Origin: Thermoleophilia bacterium
GTDB lineage: Bacteria; Actinomycetota; Thermoleophilia; Miltoncostaeales; Miltoncostaeaceae
Assembly (NCBI GenBank): GCA_029861485.1
Contig: JAOTZF010000034.1
Location: 1 to 10,596 of the forward strand
Length of the DNA: 10,596 nucleotides
Reading direction: 5' to 3'
The position numbers and the translations under genes were made by a program. The notes below the pieces were generated by a model. The model did no database searches and was not told the DNA's origin. It saw only the letters and a list, made by a program, of their open reading frames with translations. Below are positions 1 to 5,528 of the stretch, in pieces. Positions within the stretch are counted from its first letter, which is position 1. Every line of letters starts with the position of its first letter.

Positions 1-97
1 GGAGCTCCATTGCGCGCATGCGATCGCCACTCTCGATGTCCTTGACGGTCGCGACGTGCTCGTCGGCGCTCCTGGTGTCAAGCGCCTCACGCTCCAC
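1..97 (-). CDS. Possible N-terminal part of an unidentified protein, cut by the window edge
   Basis: Downstream of prs on the same strand, an open minus-strand frame runs to the window edge. From a GTG at 97-95 it reads VEREALDTRSADEHV and then AT-VKDIESGDRMRAMEL, hydrophilic and helix-prone. Its third codon positions are mostly G/C while its second positions are balanced, as in the real genes here. Competing frames look worse, although one plus-strand frame is also open. No clear Shine-Dalgarno precedes the GTG, and two in-frame ATGs near the edge (about 18 and 9 nt from it) are alternative starts. I do not recognise the protein. The 55-nt gap after prs holds only an imperfect GC-rich hairpin, so co-transcription with glmU-prs is possible. 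Confidence 0.3.
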   Translation of the reverse strand, partial: MEREALDTRSADEHVATVKDIESGDRMRAMEL

Positions 98-152
98 GCG
101 GCTGGCAACCGCCGCGCCCTGCTCGGGCGGCGCTGCGGGCGACTGCCGGCGC

Positions 153-1151
153 CTAGAAGAGCTGGTTCTCGCCGGCGAAGATCTCGCTGACCGACTCGTC
201 GCTGAAGACGTTACGCACCGAGTTGGCCAGGATCGAGTCGACCGACAGGACGCGCACGAGGTCAGAAGGCGCCCCATCACCGAGCGGAATGGTGTCGGTG
301 ACGACCACCTCCTCGATAACCGAGTCGGCCAGCCGCTCGAACGCGCGCCCTGAGAAGATGCCGTGGGTCGCCGCCGCGAACACGCGCGTGGCGCCGCCGT
401 CCATTACCGCTTCGGCTCCTGCGCAGAGCGTTCCGGCCGTATCGATCATGTCGTCGACCAGGATCGCCGTCCTGCCCCTCACGTCACCGATGAGGAGCGT
501 GATCTCGGCCCGGTTGTGGTCCGGGCGCTGCTTGGTGAGCACCGCCAGGTTGGCCCCCAGCTTCTCCGCGACGTGGTTCGCGAGCTTCGCCCGACCCGCA
601 TCCGGCGAGACGACCACCAGGTCCTGGTCGCGATCGCCCGAGTAGTGGAACCGGTCCAGGAAGTGGTCGGCGAGCAGGGGCACCGCTGTCATGTGATCGA
701 CCGGGATCCGGAAGAAGCCTTGGATCTGGCCGGCGTGCATGTCCATTGTGAGCACGCGATCGACCTGAGCCGCCATCAGCAGGTCGGCGACCAGCTTCGC
801 GGTGATCGGCTCGCGAGGCGCCGACTTCTTGTCTTGGCGCGAGTAGCCGTACCAGGGGATCACGGCGGTGACCCGGTCGGCCGAGGCGAGGTGCGCCGCA
901 TTGATCATGATCAACAGCTCCATCAGGCTGTCGTTCACCGGGCGGCACGTGGACTGCACCAGGAAGACGTCCGCGCCGCGGACGCTCTCCTCGAAGCGGC
1001 AATAGATCTCGCCATTGGCGAAGGTCTTGAGGGTCGCGTCGCCCAACTCGATGTCGAGCTTGTCGGCGATCCGCTCCCCGAGGGCGCGGCTCGAGCGCCC
1101 GGCGAACACCATAAGGCGCTTGCTCTGCTCACGTTCGATGCTGGTACTCAC
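153..1151 (-). CDS. prs: Ribose-phosphate pyrophosphokinase (PRPP synthetase)
   Basis: Makes 5-phosphoribosyl-1-pyrophosphate from ribose 5-phosphate and ATP in the cytoplasm, feeding purine, pyrimidine, histidine, tryptophan and NAD synthesis. The 332 residues span the usual length and carry the family landmarks. These are the N-terminal KRLMVFAGRS strand, RQDKKSAPREPITAK (105-119), the metal/ATP-site DMHAGQIQGFF (137-147), the catalytic flexible loop with Lys207 and Arg209 (KQRP), and the PRPP-binding loop LVDDMIDTAGT (231-241). The start is a GTG at 1151-1149 that overlaps the glmU stop as GTGA, implying translational coupling. No internal start would keep the first strand. The glmU-prs order is common in Actinobacteria and other bacteria. 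Nothing looks damaged. Confidence 0.97.
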   Translation of the reverse strand: MSTSIEREQSKRLMVFAGRSSRALGERIADKLDIELGDATLKTFANGEIYCRFEESVRGADVFLVQSTCRPVNDSLMELLIMINAAHLASADRVTAVIPWYGYSRQDKKSAPREPITAKLVADLLMAAQVDRVLTMDMHAGQIQGFFRIPVDHMTAVPLLADHFLDRFHYSGDRDQDLVVVSPDAGRAKLANHVAEKLGANLAVLTKQRPDHNRAEITLLIGDVRGRTAILVDDMIDTAGTLCAGAEAVMDGGATRVFAAATHGIFSGRAFERLADSVIEEVVVTDTIPLGDGAPSDLVRVLSVDSILANSVRNVFSDESVSEIFAGENQLF

Positions 1152-2545
1152 GAGCCCCCACCTTGCGCGCTCTCCTCGGCTTCGGCGCGGGCCTTGGCCT
1201 CTGCCCGGGCCGTGAAGCCCTCGATGTTCGTCTGGCGCGCCCGTGCGATCGCGAGCGCACCGTCCGGGACGTCGTCGGTGATGATCGATCCGGCGCCGGT
1301 CATGGTGTCATTTCCGACGCTGACAGGTGCCACGAAGACGCAGTCAGAGCCCGTCTTCACCCGCTCGCCGATCACCGTCCGATGCTTGCGGAAGCCGTCG
1401 TAGTTGGCGGTGATGTTGCCTGCCCCGATGTTCGAGCCCGCGCCGACCTCAGCGTCGCCGATGTACGAGAGGTGGGGCACCTTGGCGCCCGGGCCGATAG
1501 AGCTCATCTTGACCTCGACGTAGGTGCCGATCTTCGCGCCCTGCTGCAGCACCGAGCCGGGGCGCAGGTAGCTGAACGGCCCGACGATGCAGTCGGCGCC
1601 GACCATCGAGTCGACGATGTGGGCCGACACCACCTGGGCACGGTCCTCGATCTGACTGTCTGTGGCGATCACGTTTGGTCCTATGACGCAACCCTGCCCC
1701 ACGGTGGTCGCGCCGCGCAAGTAGACCCCCGGCATCAGCACCGTGTCGCTGCCCACCTCGACTTCGGCGTCGACGTAGACCGACGATGGATCGGGCATGC
1801 TGACCCCCGCGAGCATCAGCTCTTCGCGCAGCCGTTGCTGCAACGCCTGCTCGCAGCCGGCCAGATCGACGCGGTTGTTGACACCGTCGACGACCGAGGA
1901 GTCACTCACCAGCAGGCCGCCGATGGCGTCCATCCGCGGCAGCGTGTCCGGCAGGTAGACCTCGCCCTGGGCGTTGTCACTGCCGACCTGGCCGAGCGCC
2001 CGCTCCAGCCTCTGCCGATCGAAGCAGAACAAGCCGGAGTTGATCTCTCTGATCTGGAGTTGCTCGGGCGTGGCGTCACGGGCCTCGACGACGCCCGTGA
2101 CCGCACCGGACTCGTCGCGCAGCACGCGACCGTAGGCGCCGGCGTCATCGAGCACGGCGGTGACCATCGTGGCCCCGACCCCCGAGCGGGCGTGCTGGTC
2201 GATGAGCTGGGCGATGTGCTCCTCGCGAAGCAGCGGGGTGTCCCCGCAGGCCACGACGACCGCGTCACAGCTCGCGGACAGCGCCTCGAGGCCGACTTGG
2301 GTCGCGTGCCCGGTGCCGTTCTGCTCCTCCTGGATGGCAATCGCAACGTCGCTCCGAAGGGCCTCGCGCACCTGGTCTACCTCATGGCCTAGCACGACGA
2401 CGATCTCGGAGACGCCGGCGCCACGGACCGCGCCGAGCACCCAGTCGATCATGGGGCGTCCCGCCAGCGGGTGAACCACCTTCGGAAGGGCCGACTTCAT
2501 GCGCGTGCCTTGACCGGCCGCAAGGATGATCGCACCTGCACTCAT
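1148..2545 (-). CDS. glmU: Bifunctional GlcN-1-P acetyltransferase / GlcNAc-1-P uridylyltransferase
   Basis: Catalyses the last two steps to UDP-N-acetylglucosamine, the precursor of peptidoglycan and other surface glycans. The 465 residues match the usual length. The N-terminal uridylyltransferase half (about 1-230) has LAAGQGTRMKS (8-18, with Arg15 and Lys22), QNGTGHATQ (75-83), and the Mg-site residues Asp102 (GDTPLL) and Asn224 (VDGVNNRVD). The C-terminal left-handed beta-helix half (about 255-440) carries the acetyltransferase site: Lys346, His358 and Tyr361 (PHLSYIGD), and GAGNITANYDG (375-384). A charged Ala/Glu-rich tail ends the protein. The start is ATG 2545-2543, preceded closely by a weak GGTGA. 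It lies 36 nt behind tRNA-Gln and overlaps prs by 4 bp, so all three may share one transcript. Confidence 0.97.
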   Translation of the reverse strand: MSAGAIILAAGQGTRMKSALPKVVHPLAGRPMIDWVLGAVRGAGVSEIVVVLGHEVDQVREALRSDVAIAIQEEQNGTGHATQVGLEALSASCDAVVVACGDTPLLREEHIAQLIDQHARSGVGATMVTAVLDDAGAYGRVLRDESGAVTGVVEARDATPEQLQIREINSGLFCFDRQRLERALGQVGSDNAQGEVYLPDTLPRMDAIGGLLVSDSSVVDGVNNRVDLAGCEQALQQRLREELMLAGVSMPDPSSVYVDAEVEVGSDTVLMPGVYLRGATTVGQGCVIGPNVIATDSQIEDRAQVVSAHIVDSMVGADCIVGPFSYLRPGSVLQQGAKIGTYVEVKMSSIGPGAKVPHLSYIGDAEVGAGSNIGAGNITANYDGFRKHRTVIGERVKTGSDCVFVAPVSVGNDTMTGAGSIITDDVPDGALAIARARQTNIEGFTARAEAKARAEAEESAQGGGS

Positions 2546-2581
2546 GGGTCACCGGGAGTGTTGACGAGCGGATGAGTTGTG

Positions 2582-2652
2582 CTGGGGCGGGAGGATTCGA
2601 ACCTCCGATCCCGGGACCAAAACCCGGTGCCTTACCGCTTGGCTACGCCCCA
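2582..2652 (-). tRNA. tRNA-Gln (anticodon UUG)
   Basis: The minus strand folds into a standard 71-nt cloverleaf. The acceptor stem is TGGGGCG/CGCCCCA and the D arm is GCC/GGC. The anticodon stem CCGGG/CCCGG encloses the loop TTTTGGT (anticodon TTG at 34-36), followed by a 4-nt variable region. The T arm is GGAGG-TTCGAAT-CCTCC and the discriminator base is G. UUG reads CAA, hence glutamine. The CCA end is not encoded, as is common in Actinobacteria. The gene sits directly upstream of glmU with only 36 nt between them, and has its own upstream promoter. Confidence 0.97.
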
Positions 2653-2664
2653 ATAATCGAGCCG

Positions 2665-2670
2665 AGTATA
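2665..2670 (-). promoter_or_regulatory. Probable -10 element for tRNA-Gln (and possibly glmU-prs)
   Basis: Read on the minus strand, TATACT is one mismatch from TATAAT and lies 12 nt before the mature tRNA 5' end. That puts transcription start near 2657-2659, a short leader for RNase P to remove. The -35 region is poor (TTGGGG about 15-16 nt upstream). No stronger promoter is visible between the tRNA and glmU. Confidence 0.55.
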
Positions 2671-2784
2671 GGCGAGGCTCCCGCCCCCCAAGACGGCAGG
2701 CAGCGGCGCCCTCGAGGCCGCTTTCTCGCAAAGGGGGTCAGAGCGTTACGGCGGCTGCTCAACCGCGAGGAAAGGTCGGAGCCG

Positions 2785-2790
2785 TACCCT
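2785..2790 (+). promoter_or_regulatory. Candidate -10 (TACCCT) of a leaderless promoter for the DUF547 gene
   Basis: TACCCT fits the actinobacterial TAnnnT pattern and ends 7 nt before the GTG start at 2798. Transcription would therefore begin at or next to the start codon. No Shine-Dalgarno precedes that GTG, in line with leaderless translation. No convincing -35 hexamer is seen. The same hexamer at the same spacing precedes the membrane protein gene starting at 4331. Confidence 0.4.
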
Positions 2791-2797
2791 TCAGGCC

Positions 2798-3571
2798 GTG
2801 GCTCACGTCGACCTTCTCGCCGCTCTACGCTCTCGCATCATGTCACCGCGGCGGGTGGCGGCACCGCGCTTTCCCGCCGAACGCGGTGGCAGCGTCGACC
2901 ACGCGGCGTTCGCCGGTCTGCTGGAGGCCTCCAGCGATGGCTGGACCGTCGACTACGCGCTCGTGCGGGCATCGGCGGAGTTTCGCGACTACGTCGCGGC
3001 CCTCGCGACGATCGATCCCGACACGCTCGGCCGCAGCGAGCAACTCGCCTATTGGATTAATGCCTACAACGCCAACGCCATGGCGCTCGCGGCCGAGCCC
3101 GAGATCGACTCGATCCTGGAGATCCCCGGCGTGTTCACGGACCTCCGGCTCGAGGTCGGAGGGGCCCGGCTGACCCTCGATGAGATCGAGCACGCCAAGG
3201 CGCGACGCTTCGGCGACCTACGAGTGCATCTCGCGCTGAACTGCGCATCAGTCGGCTGCCCGCCCCTGCGCGTCTACCACCCCGCGCGCCTGGATGCGGA
3301 CCTTGATGAGAACGCGCGGTGTTACCTCGGCGACGAGGCGCGCGGCGCCCGCGCCGAGGGTGATCGCCTGATGCTGGCCATGGTCTTTCGCTGGTTCGCC
3401 GGCGACTTCGCGCCGGTCGGACAGATGCCGTCCCTGCTCGGCGGCGTGCTCGGCGCCCTCTTCCCGCGCCGGGTGATCCCCGCTGCGGGGCCTTACCTCC
3501 CCGCGCACCTCCAGCGGCTGCGCAAGGTGGGGTTCATCAAGTGGGACTGGAGGCTCAACGCCCGCCCCTGA
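2798..3571 (+). CDS. DUF547 family protein
   Basis: A 257-residue protein with the hallmarks of the DUF547 family, which has no established biochemical role. The family motifs are EQLAYWINAYNANAM (81-95), a Gly-Gly stretch followed by LTLDEIEH (125-132), HLALNCASVGCPPLR (144-158, Cys149 and Cys154), LDADLDENARCYL (165-177), FRWFAGDF (197-204) and the closing WDWRLN (249-254). Two cysteines and neighbouring polar residues make an enzymatic role conceivable, but that is speculation. There is no signal peptide, so it is probably cytoplasmic. GTG 2798 was chosen because TACCCT lies 7 nt upstream; ATG 2840 is the alternative and keeps the whole domain. Its 3' end overlaps the convergent membrane protein gene by 17 bp. 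Confidence 0.85.
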   Translation: MAHVDLLAALRSRIMSPRRVAAPRFPAERGGSVDHAAFAGLLEASSDGWTVDYALVRASAEFRDYVAALATIDPDTLGRSEQLAYWINAYNANAMALAAEPEIDSILEIPGVFTDLRLEVGGARLTLDEIEHAKARRFGDLRVHLALNCASVGCPPLRVYHPARLDADLDENARCYLGDEARGARAEGDRLMLAMVFRWFAGDFAPVGQMPSLLGGVLGALFPRRVIPAAGPYLPAHLQRLRKVGFIKWDWRLNARP

Positions 3572-4331
3572 CCCGCCGGAGCGCCACCTTCTGCGCGCTC
3601 CAGTAGAAGGCCGCGAGCAGTGCCGGCGCGAAGGCCAGGGCGGCGATGTCGAAGAGCACGTAGCCCGCCGCGATTCCGCTCGGCGGGTTGCCGTCGGGGA
3701 TCGGCGTCCCGGGTAGGTGCTCAGCCCAGGTCCAGGTGCCGATCCAGGTCCCGAAGAGCTCGAGGTAGGCCACAAAGATGAACACTCCGGCGTAGAGGGG
3801 GGCAGCCGTGCCACGGATCAGGAAGACCGCGAGAACAGCGGCTCCGATCGCGCCGGCGACGTCTTGGCGCTCGGCCAGGAAGAGGCCCCACAGCGCCCAC
3901 CCGGTCAGTAGCATCAGCGCGAGACGCACGAAGAGCGCGGCGTTCTGCCGGGCCCAAGCCAGCTGGCTGACCGCGAGGCCGGTCAGATAGACCAGCCCGT
4001 GTCCGGGTGGCACGAATAGCGGGATGCTCCCGAGCCGGTAGTCGTAGGCGCCCCAGATCGCCGAGCCGATCACCTCGCCGATCGTGGCGACGATGACCAC
4101 CACCGCAACGCGCGAGCGCTCGAGGGGCGTCAGGTAGGCGCCCGCGCCGAACAGCACGATCCACACGGCGACCCCTAGGAGGTTCTGGCCGAGCAAGCCG
4201 ACCTGCTGGTCGATGGCGAGGGCGGCGGTCGTCAGGACCAACATCAAGACGACGAAGTGGCGCGGGGTCGTGAAGACCGCCCTGGCCAACGCATGCGCCC
4301 GGTGGGGGCGATTCACGATCGCCTCGCTCAT
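3555..4331 (-). CDS. Multi-pass membrane protein of unknown function (about 8 TM)
   Basis: A 258-residue integral membrane protein with about eight hydrophobic segments (roughly 25-43, 49-67, 74-93, 102-125, 131-153, 158-178, 179-202 and 217-244). It ends in a basic tail (ALRRVRGGR), so the C terminus is probably cytoplasmic. Distinctive polar motifs lie in or next to the membrane: EVIGSAIWGAYDY (86-98), FVPPGHG (106-112, His111), WIGTWTW (196-202) and GNPPSGIAAGY (214-224). The E..G...WG.Y.Y and W.W...P..N patterns faintly recall the carotenoid-biosynthesis DUF422/CruF type, but this is only a resemblance and no function is claimed. The start at ATG 4331-4329 was taken because TACCCT ends 8 nt upstream and longer versions read into the riboswitch region. 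It is divergent from the B12-riboswitch genes, with a Crp-like palindrome between them. Confidence 0.75.
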   Translation of the reverse strand: MSEAIVNRPHRAHALARAVFTTPRHFVVLMLVLTTAALAIDQQVGLLGQNLLGVAVWIVLFGAGAYLTPLERSRVAVVVIVATIGEVIGSAIWGAYDYRLGSIPLFVPPGHGLVYLTGLAVSQLAWARQNAALFVRLALMLLTGWALWGLFLAERQDVAGAIGAAVLAVFLIRGTAAPLYAGVFIFVAYLELFGTWIGTWTWAEHLPGTPIPDGNPPSGIAAGYVLFDIAALAFAPALLAAFYWSAQKVALRRVRGGR

Positions 4332-4339
4332 CGGCCGCA

Positions 4340-4345
4340 AGGGTA
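4340..4345 (-). promoter_or_regulatory. Candidate -10 (TACCCT) of a leaderless promoter for the membrane protein gene
   Basis: On the minus strand TACCCT is followed by 8 nt (TGCGGCCG) and then the ATG, with no Shine-Dalgarno, which suggests a leaderless or near-leaderless mRNA. No recognisable -35 is present; that position is occupied by the palindrome at 4360-4373. Confidence 0.4.
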
Positions 4346-4359
4346 GTGGGGGCGGCGCC

Positions 4360-4373
4360 GTGACGGCCGTCAC
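4360..4373. promoter_or_regulatory. Perfect 14-bp palindrome, candidate Crp/Fnr-family operator
   Basis: GTGACGGCCGTCAC is a perfect inverted repeat and keeps the GTGA-N6-TCAC core and spacing of Crp-family (Crp/GlxR) sites. It lies between the divergent membrane protein gene and the B12-riboswitch transcript. Its centre is about 34 nt upstream of the likely membrane-gene start point and about 27 nt upstream of the likely riboswitch-transcript start. It would therefore cover the -35 zone of both. Which regulator binds, if any, is inference. Confidence 0.4.
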
Positions 4374-4380
4374 CTCCCTG

Positions 4381-4386
4381 TAGGGT
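4381..4386 (+). promoter_or_regulatory. Candidate -10 for the B12-riboswitch transcript
   Basis: TAGGGT matches TAnnnT and would start transcription near 4393, just before the conserved riboswitch core. The possible -35 (GTGACG at 4360) is 15 nt away and lies inside the palindrome. This is a weak prediction made mainly from position. Confidence 0.3.
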
Positions 4387-4570
4387 GGCCGCGGCCCGTG
4401 GGACGGGGAAGCTGGTGGAAATCCGGCACGGTCCCGCCACTGTGACCCGGAAGCAGCGCCGCTGGCATCACGCCGGCCACCGAGCATCGCTCGGGAAGGT
4501 GCGGTGGCTGCGCCCGACCGGGAAGTCAGGAGACCCGCCCGCAGGTTGTTTCTCACAAACGTCCTGCGAG
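4385..4570 (+). ncRNA. Cobalamin (B12) riboswitch
   Basis: The conserved core is unmistakable: GGGAA at 4406-4410, GGTGGAAATCC at 4414-4424, GGCACGGTCCCGCCACTGTG at 4425-4444, and the B12 box AAGTCAGGAGACCCGCC at 4523-4539. Between them lies a variable arm with a perfect 7-bp helix (GCCACCG 4476-4482 with CGGTGGC 4502-4508) and a smaller inner hairpin (CGAGC/GCTCG at 4481-4493). After the B12 box a hairpin CGCAGG/CCTGCG (4540-4545 with 4563-4568) has the apical loop CTCAC and is probably the expression platform. It lacks a T-run, so control is more likely translational, or through loop pairing, than by intrinsic termination. By family knowledge, bound cobalamin lowers expression, so the two downstream genes should rise when B12 is scarce. 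The outer boundaries are approximate. Confidence 0.96.
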
Positions 4571-4575
4571 GAAAC

Positions 4576-4580
4576 GGGAG
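4576..4580 (+). promoter_or_regulatory. Shine-Dalgarno of the DUF4430-like gene
   Basis: GGGAG lies 6 nt before the ATG at 4587 and fixes that start. It falls 7 nt outside the 3' strand of the post-B12-box hairpin, so simple sequestration in that stem is not obvious. Confidence 0.6.
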
Positions 4581-4586
4581 TCAGAG

Positions 4587-5525
4587 ATGATCCACCGCCA
4601 TCGCCTGGCGCTGCTTGGCGCTGCCGCCGCGGCGGCAGCCGCCACGAGCGCGGCCATCGCCGCGCCCACTCCAGCCACGATCCGAGTCGAGGGGGACGCC
4701 GCCACCATCATTGCCGAGCGCAAGCAGGCGGCCTCAAAGACCAACGTCGCCGACCGCGACGGTGCGGTCCGCACCGTCGCGGGACCCACCGCCCTGGGTC
4801 AACTGATCCGAGCTGGCGCGGCGACCAAGACGCCGGTGCGTACGAGCTTCACCGACGCGTTCGGGCCCCTCGCCGCTCTCGTGGAGCGGATCGGCCCCGA
4901 TGACCAAGGGCGAAACTTCGAGGGCCCGGGCTTCTGGCTGTTCAAGGTGAACCACGTTTCGAGTGCGGTCGCCGCGAACCAGAAGATCCTGCGCAGGGGC
5001 GACGAGGTGATCTGGTATTTCACCTCCAACTTCGCGGCGGCCGAGCTCCAGCTCACGGTGCCGAGCGCCCCCGTGAGGAGCGGCAAGCGCTTCACCGTCA
5101 CGGTCACGGCCTACGACGGCGAGGGCAAGGGAGCACCGGCGGGAGGGGCGCGAGTGTTCTACTCGGGCTCGGCGAAGACCGCGAGCTCCGCCGGACGGGC
5201 GACCTTCAGCACAAAGCGTGGCGTGCGGAGCCTCAGGGCGACGCGCGGCAGGGACATCCGCAGCGCCTTCGAGCCCGTGTGCGGCTACGTGCAGAACCGC
5301 GCCGAGTGCTCGCCTCGCCGGCCCTCCGGCGGATCGCTGCGCATCGTGCTTGACGGGGATGTCCGAGCCGGATGGGCCCGCGTCGGACCGGTATTGCTCT
5401 CCATCGCGGAGCGCGGGGTGCCGGCCGGCTCCACGGCCGCCCTCGCGTGGAAGGGCCGCATCTTCCGGGGGCGGCTCGAGGTCCGGAACGCGGCGCGCGC
5501 GCTGGCGCGCCGTCACCTGGGCTAG
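4587..5525 (+). CDS. Secreted DUF4430-like (transcobalamin C-domain-like) protein, probable cobalamin binding
   Basis: A 312-residue exported protein. Residues 1-26 are a Sec signal peptide (MIHRHR, then an Ala-rich hydrophobic core, cleavage near AIA-A/PTP) without a lipobox Cys. Residues about 30-150 match the DUF4430 plan: ATIRVEG strand, TALGQLIRAG (68-77), PGFWLFKVNHVSSAVA (114-129), and GDEVIWYF (138-145). This is the fold of the C-terminal beta domain of transcobalamin and intrinsic factor. Residues about 153-225 look like an Ig/Big-like beta domain with a GARVFYSG...AGRATF pattern. The rest (230-312), including CGYVQNRAEC (232-241), which could form a disulfide, is unrecognised. The gene sits directly behind a B12 riboswitch and 3 nt before the toroid gene, so a role in extracellular cobalamin capture is a strong inference. 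No membrane anchor or sorting signal is visible. Confidence 0.82.
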   Translation: MIHRHRLALLGAAAAAAAATSAAIAAPTPATIRVEGDAATIIAERKQAASKTNVADRDGAVRTVAGPTALGQLIRAGAATKTPVRTSFTDAFGPLAALVERIGPDDQGRNFEGPGFWLFKVNHVSSAVAANQKILRRGDEVIWYFTSNFAAAELQLTVPSAPVRSGKRFTVTVTAYDGEGKGAPAGGARVFYSGSAKTASSAGRATFSTKRGVRSLRATRGRDIRSAFEPVCGYVQNRAECSPRRPSGGSLRIVLDGDVRAGWARVGPVLLSIAERGVPAGSTAALAWKGRIFRGRLEVRNAARALARRHLG

Positions 5526-5528
5526 CCG

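Noticed and set aside
110..132. GC-rich hairpin after prs as a terminator
   Set aside because: The stem needs a 2-nt bulge and is not followed by a T-run; it may also lie just before or within the next gene's leader.
363..2392. Long plus-strand open frames (346 and 409 codons) opposite prs and glmU
   Set aside because: They are antisense shadows of two unmistakable genes in GC-rich DNA; their translations are Arg/Asp/His-rich with no recognisable domain.
4332..4556. Extended N terminus of the membrane protein (up to 333 residues)
   Set aside because: It would read antisense through the B12 riboswitch with low-complexity Arg/Pro/Ser sequence; the hydrophobic protein starts naturally at ATG 4331.
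4540..4568. Hairpin after the B12 box as an intrinsic terminator
   Set aside because: A good stem, but the following bases are AGGAAACGG with no T-run; treated as the expression platform instead.
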